A DNA stretch of 8,330 nucleotides from Actinomycetota bacterium (lineage in GTDB: Bacteria; Cyanobacteriota; Vampirovibrionia; Obscuribacterales; Obscuribacteraceae): assembly GCA_903970355.1 (NCBI GenBank), contig CAJCIF010000070.1, positions 1-8,330 on the forward strand. The letters run 5' to 3'. The stretch's first letter is position 1. Each line of letters begins with the position of its first letter. Of this stretch, positions 1 to 6,360 are shown in pieces. The notes below the pieces were generated by a model that was given only the letters and a program-made list of their open reading frames with translations, was not told the origin of the DNA and did not search any database. Both the position numbers and the translations under genes were made by a program.

Positions 1-8
1 TCCGCTTG

Positions 9-28
9 GCAGGAAAACTTGCTTTTTT
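9..28 (+). terminator. Possible intrinsic terminator of an upstream gene outside the window
   Basis: A short stem pairs GCAGG-type bases 9-13 with 18-22 (CTTGC, one G-U pair) around an AAAA loop, and six T follow at 23-28. This is the shape of a rho-independent terminator on the + strand. It would end a gene lying left of the window and isolate the nitroreductase. The stem is only five pairs, so the call is tentative. Confidence 0.35.
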
Positions 29-55
29 GCCGTATCATTCTGGCAGGCCGGTTAT

Positions 56-60
56 GGAGA
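56..60 (+). promoter_or_regulatory. Ribosome binding site of the nitroreductase
   Basis: GGAGA at 56-60 lies seven bases before the ATG at 68. This supports that ATG over the in-frame upstream possibilities. Confidence 0.6.
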
Positions 61-67
61 AAAAGCC

Positions 68-721
68 ATGGTTGTTGAACAGAAGGTCGCTGGAAATATC
101 ACAGAAGCGCTGCAATGGCGCCGTGCTGTCAAGAAATTTGATCGGACCCGAAAAATTGATCCAGCCGTTTGGAGCGAAATTGAAAAAGCCGCCATTCTTT
201 CGCCCTCCAGTTTTGGCTTGCAACCCTGGCGATTCATTGTTGTCACCGATCAGTCTGTAAAGGAAAAGCTGGTAGCTGCTTCTTTCAACCAACCGCAACC
301 AGCCGACTGTTCCCATTTGCTTGTTGTAGCAAGGCTGAATGAACTGACAATCGATTACGTCCAGGAATACATCGATTCGATTGCTCAAGTTCGCAACGTT
401 TCCGTTGAGAGCCTGGATGGTTTCAAAAGTTCCATGGTCGGATTCGTTCAATCGAAATCGCCTGAATTCTTGGAAAACTGGATGGCCCGCCAATGCTATA
501 TCGCTCTTGGTGTAACTATTGCAGCCGCGTCAACCTTTGGCGTCGATACCGGACCGATGGAAGGTCTTGAACCGGCAAAATTCGACGAGATACTTGGTTT
601 AAAAGAAAAGGGATTGCGAAGCCTGGTTCAATGCGCCATGGGCTATCGAGCCGCAGATGATGCCTATTCTAAGCTTGCGAAAGTGCGATTTCCAAAAGAG
701 AAGATCGTGATCAATATTTGA
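68..721 (+). CDS. NAD(P)H-dependent nitroreductase family protein (NfsB-like)
   Basis: A 217-residue cytoplasmic protein of the FMN-dependent nitroreductase superfamily, whose members reduce nitroaromatics, quinones or flavins with NAD(P)H and act as homodimers. Visible family signatures are the N-terminal basic FMN-contact segment RRAVKKFD (18-25), SPSSFGLQPW (45-54, flavin and dimer contact), NWMARQCYIALG (137-148), GPMEG followed by the FDEILGL segment (162-178), and a C-terminal GYR...KLAKVRFP end (192-209). Length and motif order match NfsB-type enzymes (about 217 residues), so it is probably complete. The ATG has a GGAGA site seven bases upstream. It seems monocistronic: a possible terminator precedes it and a convergent gene follows. 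The physiological substrate cannot be deduced, and I do not assign nfsB itself because many paralogues share these motifs. The stop codon (719-721) lies inside a short repeat array. Confidence 0.93.
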   Translation: MVVEQKVAGNITEALQWRRAVKKFDRTRKIDPAVWSEIEKAAILSPSSFGLQPWRFIVVTDQSVKEKLVAASFNQPQPADCSHLLVVARLNELTIDYVQEYIDSIAQVRNVSVESLDGFKSSMVGFVQSKSPEFLENWMARQCYIALGVTIAAASTFGVDTGPMEGLEPAKFDEILGLKEKGLRSLVQCAMGYRAADDAYSKLAKVRFPKEKIVINI

Positions 722-744
722 TCAATTTTTATTGATCAATATTT
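708..744. repeat. Three copies of a TGATCAATWTTT 12-mer with an AT-rich inverted repeat
   Basis: TGATCAATATTT occurs at 708-719 and again exactly at 733-744. TGATCAATTTTT, one mismatch, sits between them at 719-730. Steps are 11 and 14 bases. Because TTGATCAA is self-complementary, 714-725 and 732-743 also form an imperfect inverted repeat (AATATT, one bulged T, GATCAA) around a TTTTTA loop. It includes the nitroreductase stop codon. As it lies between convergent genes it may serve as a weak bidirectional terminator, but the stem is almost all A-T and has no clean U tract. Confidence 0.6.
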
Positions 745-783
745 AGCTTTTGCCGTTTAGCTTTTACCGCTTAGCTTTTAGAG
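742..783. repeat. 14-bp tandem repeat across the TPR gene stop codon
   Basis: On the + strand TTTAGCTTTTGCCG (742-755), TTTAGCTTTTACCG (756-769) and a degenerate third copy starting CTTAGCTTTT (770-783) follow head to tail. The first two differ at one base. The third copy contains the last codons of the TPR gene and the second contains its TAA stop (766-764). Since 14 is not a multiple of three, each copy reads in a different frame. Confidence 0.7.
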
Positions 784-2299
784 TGGCAATTTTCTTCAAG
801 GCGTTGCGGACGTAGACAGTGTCTGCGTGATCTTCACCCAACAACTCTTGTCGAATTACAAGCACCTTCTGGTATGAGTCTTCGGCTTGATCGTATCGGC
901 CGCGAGCCAGTTCTAATTGAGCGATGTTGTAGTAGCCGAGCGCTACATCAACTTGTGCATTTGGTTGTTCGGCTTGAATTTCAATGTACTTTTGCAGCAT
1001 CGGTTCAGCATTGTCGTATTTGCCTTGCAGGTAATAGAGTTTGGCAAGACGCAGAATGCTGCGCGCCAAATTCGCTGGTGGCAACTGAAGGTTTTTGCGC
1101 TTCAAGTAGATGGAGCGTTCCATAATAGGCTCTGCTTCGGTATAGCGGGCCAAATTGCAAAGACAATCGGCAATGCCGCTCAGGGTTGCAATTAAGCGCG
1201 GATCGCTTTCGCTCATCATTTTTTCGTAAACGCTTAGAGCTTCTTGCCAAACTTTAAGCGAAGCAAGATCATTGCCTTCAGCAGCAAGAGACATGGCTCT
1301 GGCACGCAGTTGACCCCAGCCTAGCAATGAATCATCGCCTTCCCGCTTAGTTGCTTCAATTGTGCTGTGACTGGCGCTAATATTTTGACCAACTGGCGCA
1401 TAGGCTTTCCAACGCCCGGAAATAGCCCAGCGTCCGCCTCCTGCCAATCGGCTTTTCTGTTTTATTTCGGCTGCTTCGGACGGTCTACTCAAGAGCGTCA
1501 GTAGATTTGCGTAGTTGGCCATGACGTTAAGTACGTCGGGGTGATTTTCGCCGAAGAGTTTCGTGCGTATTTCAATAGCCCGTTTAAAGTATTTTTCCGC
1601 TGCCCCATAGTTACGCTGAAATTGGCTTAGCAGCGCCAGATTGTTCGCTACAGTTGCAACTTGGAAATTTTCCATGCCGAAATTGGACTCGTAGAACTTC
1701 AAAAGCTGTTCGCAATTTTTCTCTGCTTCATCGTACTTGTGTTGCAGCCATAACACTTCAGCCAGACCTTCCAGGCTTCTTGCGATGCGGGGGTCGTCGC
1801 TTTGAAATTCATATGTTTCGTCTAGAGCTTGCCGCCACTTCTTTTCCGATTCAACGAAATTTTTGTCGCGCTTGAGGTGCTCTGCTTGAGCGCGCAGTTC
1901 GTTCCATTCAGATTGAAAATCGGCCTCGATTGTAGCGTCGGCAGCTGCTTCTACCAGGACAGATTCGGTTTTTGCCGGGGCTGGTCCTGCTGTTTGCAGA
2001 TTCTTTAGTTCGTCTTCAATGGCGAGCACATCTTCGCTGCTGCTGCCGCGATATTCTTTCACAGCCTTCAAAGTTTGTTCGTAGAGACGGCGCGCTTCGG
2101 CGTCATTGCCCTGCTTGCGAGCGGCACGAGCGGCATTGAGCAAAACCTTCCAGACGAGGTGCAAGCCGGTCTTGCTCTTGACATTCGAACGTGGAGTTAT
2201 ATCTAACTCGTGAACACTCATTCCCTGACCGCCATCATAACGAGAGTGGGCTCTGTAATTACCCCTTACGAACTCTCTGTACTTGTCGCTAACAAGCAC
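764..2299 (-). CDS. Tetratricopeptide repeat protein, kinesin light chain type, with duplicated TPR array
   Basis: A 511-residue protein without signal peptide or membrane segment, so probably a cytoplasmic protein-protein interaction scaffold. The partner is unknown. TPR-like helical pairs lie at about 52-100, 132-285 and 328-511. KLC-type signatures include KYDEAEKNCEQLL (188-200), AAEKYFKRAIEIR (233-245) followed by FGENHPDV, and YDQAEDSYQKVLVIRQ (469-484) followed by LGEDHADT. Residues 132-276 and 328-472 align almost without gaps at an offset of 196-197, joined by a Gly/Arg/Ser-rich linker (about 286-326), so the array arose by internal duplication. The start is uncertain: GTG at 2299 has no Shine-Dalgarno site and lies about five bases after a predicted transcript start, while ATG at 2221 (residue 27) lacks a well-spaced one. 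The first 26 codons use several AGA/AGG codons and may be untranslated, giving 485 residues. The gene follows the permease on the same strand after 134 bp but seems to have its own promoter. Confidence 0.88.
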   Translation of the reverse strand: MLVSDKYREFVRGNYRAHSRYDGGQGMSVHELDITPRSNVKSKTGLHLVWKVLLNAARAARKQGNDAEARRLYEQTLKAVKEYRGSSSEDVLAIEDELKNLQTAGPAPAKTESVLVEAAADATIEADFQSEWNELRAQAEHLKRDKNFVESEKKWRQALDETYEFQSDDPRIARSLEGLAEVLWLQHKYDEAEKNCEQLLKFYESNFGMENFQVATVANNLALLSQFQRNYGAAEKYFKRAIEIRTKLFGENHPDVLNVMANYANLLTLLSRPSEAAEIKQKSRLAGGGRWAISGRWKAYAPVGQNISASHSTIEATKREGDDSLLGWGQLRARAMSLAAEGNDLASLKVWQEALSVYEKMMSESDPRLIATLSGIADCLCNLARYTEAEPIMERSIYLKRKNLQLPPANLARSILRLAKLYYLQGKYDNAEPMLQKYIEIQAEQPNAQVDVALGYYNIAQLELARGRYDQAEDSYQKVLVIRQELLGEDHADTVYVRNALKKIATLKAKR

Positions 2300-2310
2300 T
2301 TTCTATAGAA

Positions 2311-2338
2311 ATTAAAACCCTGAAACGCCAATTTTCAA
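2311..2338 (-). promoter_or_regulatory. Predicted sigma70-type promoter of the TPR gene
   Basis: On the minus strand TTGAAA (2338-2333, five of six to the -35 consensus) and TTTAAT (2316-2311, five of six to the -10) are 16 bases apart. An AT-rich stretch (about 2354-2371), resembling an UP element, lies further upstream. Between it and the -35 is a small inverted repeat, ACACT-CAAA-AGTGT on the + strand (2341-2354), a possible operator. Transcription would start near 2304, almost at the GTG at 2299. Confidence 0.45.
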
Positions 2339-2433
2339 ACACACTCAAAAGTGTTAATAATTACTAATAAGTCATGAAAGCCTAAGCTGGTATTGCCTTT
2401 CAGGATTTAGGTTGAGGTGTCGGATTAGACCGC

Positions 2434-3864
2434 TCAATGAGAGTCGCCGACCTTGAGGCTATCTTCGCCAGCCGCCAGTAGAGCTGCATTTTGCCGCTTG
2501 CCCAACTTGCTGTGAGAGAGGCTGTAGGTGAAGTAGATAACAAGCCCAATCGGGCAGGTGATTCCATAGACCTTTAGGACAAGCGGATTAAGCTTGATTG
2601 CCAGAATAAAACAGGCAATCGCACCGATAATAGCCAAAACCGGATTAACCAATTTCAGGCGTAAGGCACCGATGCAAACGAAAATAAAAGCGATCAAGGT
2701 ACCGAGCACCATCATGTCGGCAATTTCGCCAAAAGGGACAAGCCCGGCCGTAATGGCGACGAGGATGCCGTTTATGGCTATTCCGAGAGTCGGGTTGCCT
2801 TTGTTCGTTTTTTGAAAAATTGGTGGCAAAAGACCGTCTTCAGCCATATTGCGGAAGATGCGCGGGCCACCCATACAGAGCACAAGCAGAACGTTGAAAA
2901 TCCCCAGTACGGCCCCGAATGCGATCAGCTGAGCAGTCCAACCTTCACCGACATGACTGAGTAGTATCGCCAGTGGTGCAGCCGCTTCGTTGCCGGCAAA
3001 AAGAGGATTAGGTTGACCATTGACATAAGCCGGTGCCAGTCCGGTTGCAACTGCCATAACAGTGACATACAAAAAAGCGACGATGCCGACACACCAGTAA
3101 GTTGCCCAGCGCGTGTCGCGCAAACTTTTCGATTCACGTGCAAAAGTATAAAGAGCATCAAAACCGACATAAGGGAAAACCGCTGTTGCTGCCCCTTCCA
3201 GAACGCCATTCCAGCCTCTCGGCATGAAAGGCATCCAATTAGCCGGGTTGACATGCCGGATGCCGACAATAAGGAAAGTGACAAGCAGAAAGAGTTTGAG
3301 ACATACTAAGAGGAAATTGAGTTGGGCCGATTTGGTGACGCCGCCAAAGATCAAAATTAAGGTTACGACGATAATGACGCTCACTGCAATGATGTTTATG
3401 CCGAATTGAAAATGGCCGTTTATTTCAACCGGACCGCTCCAGAATTGCGGCATAGAAAATCCAAGGGCGCGTTTTAAATATTCACCCCAGCCGATAGCAA
3501 CAGCGGAAGAGCCAAAGCTGTATTCAAGAAAAAGCCCGAATGCCACTATCCAGGCAAACACTTCTCCAATTGAGTGGTAAACGTAACTGTAGGCTGAACA
3601 GCCGTGTTTCATTACGCACGAAAAGCGCTCATAGCAGATCGCTACAAAAAGAACGACGCTGCCGGTGATGATGAAAGAAAGAATTCCGGCTGGCCCGGCC
3701 TTACCGGCGATGATTCCGGGCATGGCAAATATGCCAGCACCGATGGTGGCACCAATTCCGAGAGCTGTGAGCATAATCCAGCCAAGATGTTTAGGAGTCT
3801 CGACTGCATCAAAAGCTTCTGCCGGCGTTCTCCTGAGGAGAGTGTGAACGAATTGGCTGGCCAA
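2434..3864 (-). CDS. APC superfamily amino acid permease, cationic amino acid transporter-like
   Basis: A 476-residue inner-membrane secondary transporter of the amino acid-polyamine-organocation superfamily with about twelve hydrophobic segments. The first membrane helix carries the hallmark GATIGAGIF (38-46), the broken-helix substrate site. Helix 6 has FPYVGFDALYTFARE (230-244), close to the GFDA...EE segment of the cationic amino acid transporter (CAT) subfamily. The loop GGPRIFRNMAEDGLLP (332-347) matches the conserved R...MA.DGLLP cytoplasmic loop of the same group. Length is typical. CAT homologues move Arg, Lys or other amino acids, often with protons, but the substrate here is not determinable. 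Translation starts at TTG (3864-3862), which would be unconvincing alone but is fixed by a perfect AGGAGG six bases upstream. Transcribed divergently from the dehydrogenase gene; the TPR gene lies 134 bp downstream. Confidence 0.92.
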   Translation of the reverse strand: MASQFVHTLLRRTPAEAFDAVETPKHLGWIMLTALGIGATIGAGIFAMPGIIAGKAGPAGILSFIITGSVVLFVAICYERFSCVMKHGCSAYSYVYHSIGEVFAWIVAFGLFLEYSFGSSAVAIGWGEYLKRALGFSMPQFWSGPVEINGHFQFGINIIAVSVIIVVTLILIFGGVTKSAQLNFLLVCLKLFLLVTFLIVGIRHVNPANWMPFMPRGWNGVLEGAATAVFPYVGFDALYTFARESKSLRDTRWATYWCVGIVAFLYVTVMAVATGLAPAYVNGQPNPLFAGNEAAAPLAILLSHVGEGWTAQLIAFGAVLGIFNVLLVLCMGGPRIFRNMAEDGLLPPIFQKTNKGNPTLGIAINGILVAITAGLVPFGEIADMMVLGTLIAFIFVCIGALRLKLVNPVLAIIGAIACFILAIKLNPLVLKVYGITCPIGLVIYFTYSLSHSKLGKRQNAALLAAGEDSLKVGDSH

Positions 3865-3986
3865 ATAATTCCTCCTACATTCAAGAAGAATGCTGAGCGC
3901 AAGGGGATGTGTGTCTTACCCAGAACACGGTTTGCAAGATGCTAGCATACCCTCCAGAAACTATCTTAACGGAGTGGTTGATTTCG
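3865..3986. promoter_or_regulatory. Divergent regulatory region with a 10-bp perfect palindrome
   Basis: This 122-bp gap must hold the 5' signals of both the permease (-) and the dehydrogenase (+). The clear element is the perfect palindrome ATGCTAGCAT at 3939-3948, with the smaller TTGCAA palindrome just to its left (3932-3937). I find no sigma70 promoter of good quality on either strand. The palindrome could be an operator acting on one or both genes, but that is inference from position only. Confidence 0.4.
3871..3876 (-). promoter_or_regulatory. Consensus Shine-Dalgarno that fixes a TTG start
   Basis: AGGAGG on the minus strand (CCTCCT at 3871-3876), six bases before the TTG at 3864. It is one of the strongest ribosome binding sites in the window and decides the permease start, since no ATG is available nearby. 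Confidence 0.8.
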
Positions 3987-5234
3987 ATGAAATTTTATAA
4001 GGCAGCGGTTGTCGGCGCAGGTGCTATGGGCTCGGGCATTGCACAAGTTCTAAGCCAGGCAGGCCTTCAGGTTGTGCTGAAGGACATCGAAGCGGGCTAC
4101 GTTGAAAAGGGACTTGCAAATATCAAGCGCATGTACGACTCGCGTGTAAAAAAGGAAGTGCTGACCCAGGCAGAGGCGGATAGCCACTTCGCTAAAATCA
4201 AGGGGACAACTGGATTTGACGGATTTGACGAAGTCGATCTCGTGATCGAAGCCGCCCTTGAGCAAATTGAAGTAAAGCTGAAAGTCTTTCAAGAGTTGGA
4301 CAAGATTTGCCCGGCGCACGCCATACTCGCAACCAATACTTCGGCACTATCTGTTTCGGAAATTGCTTCAGCAACAAAGCGCCCGGATAAAGTTGTAGGC
4401 ATGCACTTTTTCAATCCGGCCCATGTCATGAAACTGGTTGAGGTTATTCCTGGTGTCAAGACAAGCGAAGAGACAGTCAATGCCGCAATCGATTTGTGCC
4501 GCACAATGCAGAAAAATCCGGTCAAAGTAGAAGAATGTCCTGGCTTTCTCGTCAATCGGCTCTTATTCCCCTATCTCAATGAAGCTCTCTATGTGCTACA
4601 AGAGGGCAAACACGGACCGGAAGAAATTGACAAAGCGGCTGTTGATTTTGGTCTGCCCATGGGGCCGTTAACGCTTCTGGATATGACAGGAGTTGATGTC
4701 TGTTTTCATGTCAATCAGTTTTTGAGTGCGCAATATGGTCTTCGTTTTAAGACTTCTCCCTTATTGCAAAAGTTAGTTGATAACGGCTTTCTCGGCCAGA
4801 AAAGTGGTGCGGGCATTTATCAGCACACTCCTGGAAAAATCTATGGTAAAGACGAAAAACGAGAACTCAATCCGAGCTTAGCCAAGCTTTTATCTGAAAT
4901 AAAGATAGATTCAGGCAGTTCATCAAAAGGCGGAGTATTTGATGTCTACCGCATCATTTTGCCCATGTTCAATGAAGCTGTTTACGCGTTGCAAGAGAAA
5001 GTTGTGGCAGTAAATGATGTGGATATGGCAATGGCTGATGGCACTGGCCTAAAGCGAGGTCTTCTTTCTCTAGCCAAGGAAAAATCGCTCTCCTTTTGCT
5101 ACGACAGGCTGATCGAATATAGCAACAGTCACGGCGAAAGATTTCATCCAGCCTGGTATTTGGGCAAATTGGCCAATGCCCAAATTCACGACTTCAGCGA
5201 ATTAGCACCGGCACCGGTTGCATCTGTGCACTAA
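3987..5234 (+). CDS. 3-hydroxyacyl-CoA dehydrogenase (two C-terminal domains, no enoyl-CoA hydratase part)
   Basis: A 415-residue cytoplasmic enzyme that oxidises (S)-3-hydroxyacyl-CoA to 3-ketoacyl-CoA with NAD+, as in beta-oxidation or butanoate metabolism. The Rossmann fold opens with VVGAGAMGSGIA (8-19). ATNTSALSVSEIA (115-127) and GMHFFNP (138-144) follow. The catalytic dyad is His140 and Glu152, twelve apart as in FadB. ECPGFLVNR (183-191) begins the first C-terminal domain (to about 300). A second, diverged copy runs from about 318: RIILPMFNEAVYALQE (322-337) mirrors RLLFPYLNEALYVLQE (191-206). This is the dehydrogenase half of FadB without the hydratase/isomerase half, longer than the roughly 280-residue HbdA type. 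Start chosen at ATG 3987, just before the Rossmann strand. GGAG at 3971-3974 is twelve bases away, rather far, and TTG 3978 is a minor alternative. Five bases separate it from the hydrolase, so they are likely co-transcribed. Chain-length preference is unknown. Confidence 0.93.
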   Translation: MKFYKAAVVGAGAMGSGIAQVLSQAGLQVVLKDIEAGYVEKGLANIKRMYDSRVKKEVLTQAEADSHFAKIKGTTGFDGFDEVDLVIEAALEQIEVKLKVFQELDKICPAHAILATNTSALSVSEIASATKRPDKVVGMHFFNPAHVMKLVEVIPGVKTSEETVNAAIDLCRTMQKNPVKVEECPGFLVNRLLFPYLNEALYVLQEGKHGPEEIDKAAVDFGLPMGPLTLLDMTGVDVCFHVNQFLSAQYGLRFKTSPLLQKLVDNGFLGQKSGAGIYQHTPGKIYGKDEKRELNPSLAKLLSEIKIDSGSSSKGGVFDVYRIILPMFNEAVYALQEKVVAVNDVDMAMADGTGLKRGLLSLAKEKSLSFCYDRLIEYSNSHGERFHPAWYLGKLANAQIHDFSELAPAPVASVH

Positions 5235-5239
5235 ACTAA

Positions 5240-6232
5240 ATGCGTTTATTTCAACGAATACTTCTAATTCCCCTCTTTCTTGTCTGGCTCTGCGTGAATT
5301 TTCCCCTGGAAGCACGTTCAGACCCGCCTCTTGTCATACCGACCTGGGTTAGCCCTTTTAAAGACGTCAACTACGTACCTAATGGTCATAATCCTCGCCA
5401 GGTTCTCGATTTGTTCGTGCCTGATCAAGCCCATAGCATAAATCATCTGTCGCCAGTGCCTTTAATCATTTGGATACATGGAGGGGGCTGGCGTTCCGGT
5501 TATAAAACCGATGGCGGTGGCCTTATGTCCTGCCTTTTGCGCGCTGGATTCGCCGTTGCTTCTATTGAGTACCGGTTAACACCAGAAGCTAATTTCCCAG
5601 CTCAGGTCAATGATGTGAAAGCGGCTGTTCGTTTTTTGCGTGCCAATGCCGAAAAGTACCATTTGAACGCTCATAAAATTGGCGCGATCGGTATGTCGGC
5701 AGGAGGACATCTTGTGGCGATATTAGGCACTACATCTGGTGCTCCATCTGAAAAGACTCTCGAAGGTAATTTAGGAAACAATCAAGTTTCAAGCGATGTA
5801 CAGGCTGTTTCAGATTGGTCCGGACCGATCGATTTTTTGACTGTCAATAAACAAGCCGCCCATTTCCAAACGGCCGATTTTATAAAACAGGTGATGCGGG
5901 AATTTCTTGGTGATGATCCGGAAAAGATACCTTCGCGGGCCAAAGAAGCAAGCCCCGCTAGCTATGCGAAAAAGGGTAATCCGCCCTTCTTAATTGTGCA
6001 CGGCGATAAAGATGAACTTGTGCCTTACGCTCAAGCTCAGGATTTCTTCCACGTTCTTAAAGCGAAACAAGTGCCAGTTTCATTTTTTACAGTGGTGGGT
6101 GGTGGACATGGTACTGGTGACATCGGACCTGCTGTTCAGGTCACAATTGATTTTTTTTCGGATGTGCTGTGTGGTTCTAAAGCAGCATTTCTAAGTGACA
6201 AGTCGAAGTTTCCTTCTGCGCTGCAAGAGTAA
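5240..6232 (+). CDS. Secreted alpha/beta hydrolase, BD-FAE/esterase-lipase type
   Basis: A 330-residue serine hydrolase with an N-terminal export signal: basic MRLFQR, a hydrophobic core to about residue 21, and possible cleavage near Ala25. There is no lipobox, so periplasmic or secreted. The mature part shows the oxyanion-hole motif HGGGW (80-84), SIEYRL (108-113), the nucleophile elbow GMSAG with Ser153, the acid Asp258 in HGDKDELVP (254-262) and His290 in GGGHG. The triad is complete, so it should be an active carboxylesterase or lipase-like enzyme; feruloyl or other carbohydrate-ester substrates are possible for this family. The start follows the dehydrogenase stop by five bases and has no visible Shine-Dalgarno, suggesting translation coupled to the upstream gene. 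A run of eight T (6151-6158) lies in codons near residues 304-306. The substrate is unknown; an ester whose acid product enters beta-oxidation is speculative. Confidence 0.9.
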   Translation: MRLFQRILLIPLFLVWLCVNFPLEARSDPPLVIPTWVSPFKDVNYVPNGHNPRQVLDLFVPDQAHSINHLSPVPLIIWIHGGGWRSGYKTDGGGLMSCLLRAGFAVASIEYRLTPEANFPAQVNDVKAAVRFLRANAEKYHLNAHKIGAIGMSAGGHLVAILGTTSGAPSEKTLEGNLGNNQVSSDVQAVSDWSGPIDFLTVNKQAAHFQTADFIKQVMREFLGDDPEKIPSRAKEASPASYAKKGNPPFLIVHGDKDELVPYAQAQDFFHVLKAKQVPVSFFTVVGGGHGTGDIGPAVQVTIDFFSDVLCGSKAAFLSDKSKFPSALQE

Positions 6233-6360
6233 GTCTGTAGTTAGCTTAAGGGTCTTGCCAATAGAAAAACCGACCATTAACAAAAAAGCTACCCTTACGG
6301 TTTCTGCCCTTATGCGTGCTAAAAAAGAGGAAGTAGGTCATTGCTGAGAATGCCAAACTA
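6233..6360 (+). promoter_or_regulatory. Leader of the AI-2E gene with crossing stems and mini-ORFs
   Basis: TAAGGGT (6247-6253) can pair with ACCCTTA (6291-6297), while AAACCG (6267-6272) can pair with CGGTTT (6298-6303). The pairings cross, as in a pseudoknot. A second CCCTTA at 6307-6312 competes for TAAGGG. An 11-codon ORF (6312-6347) holds the purine-rich GAGGAAGTAGG, then a three-codon ORF (ATG 6350, stop 6359-6361) whose TAA overlaps the AI-2E ATG by one base. No U tract follows, so it is not an intrinsic terminator. No strong promoter is seen; TTGCCA (6255-6260) with TAACAA (6278-6283) is poor. Whether it functions is unknown. Confidence 0.3.

Noticed and set aside
6..260. Open frame with a TTG start overlapping the nitroreductase
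   Set aside because: No family resemblance; it lies in another frame of a clearly coding nitroreductase gene.
35..493. Long antisense frame under the nitroreductase
   Set aside because: It mirrors the codons of a well-supported gene and shows no domain or ribosome site.
2341..2420. Terminator for the permease on the minus strand
   Set aside because: Only weak stems (TGAAAG/CTTTCA with a long loop; ACACT/AGTGT) and no following U tract; read-through into the TPR gene remains possible.
3604..3945. Plus-strand frame across the permease 5' end and intergenic gap
   Set aside because: Antisense to membrane helices with known motifs; no plausible protein features.
6247..6297. Intrinsic terminator after the hydrolase
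   Set aside because: A seven-pair stem with a 37-base loop and no U run does not fit a rho-independent terminator.
6312..6347. An 11-residue peptide gene before the AI-2E gene
   Set aside because: Too short to support as a gene and lacking a clear ribosome site; kept only as part of the leader observation.
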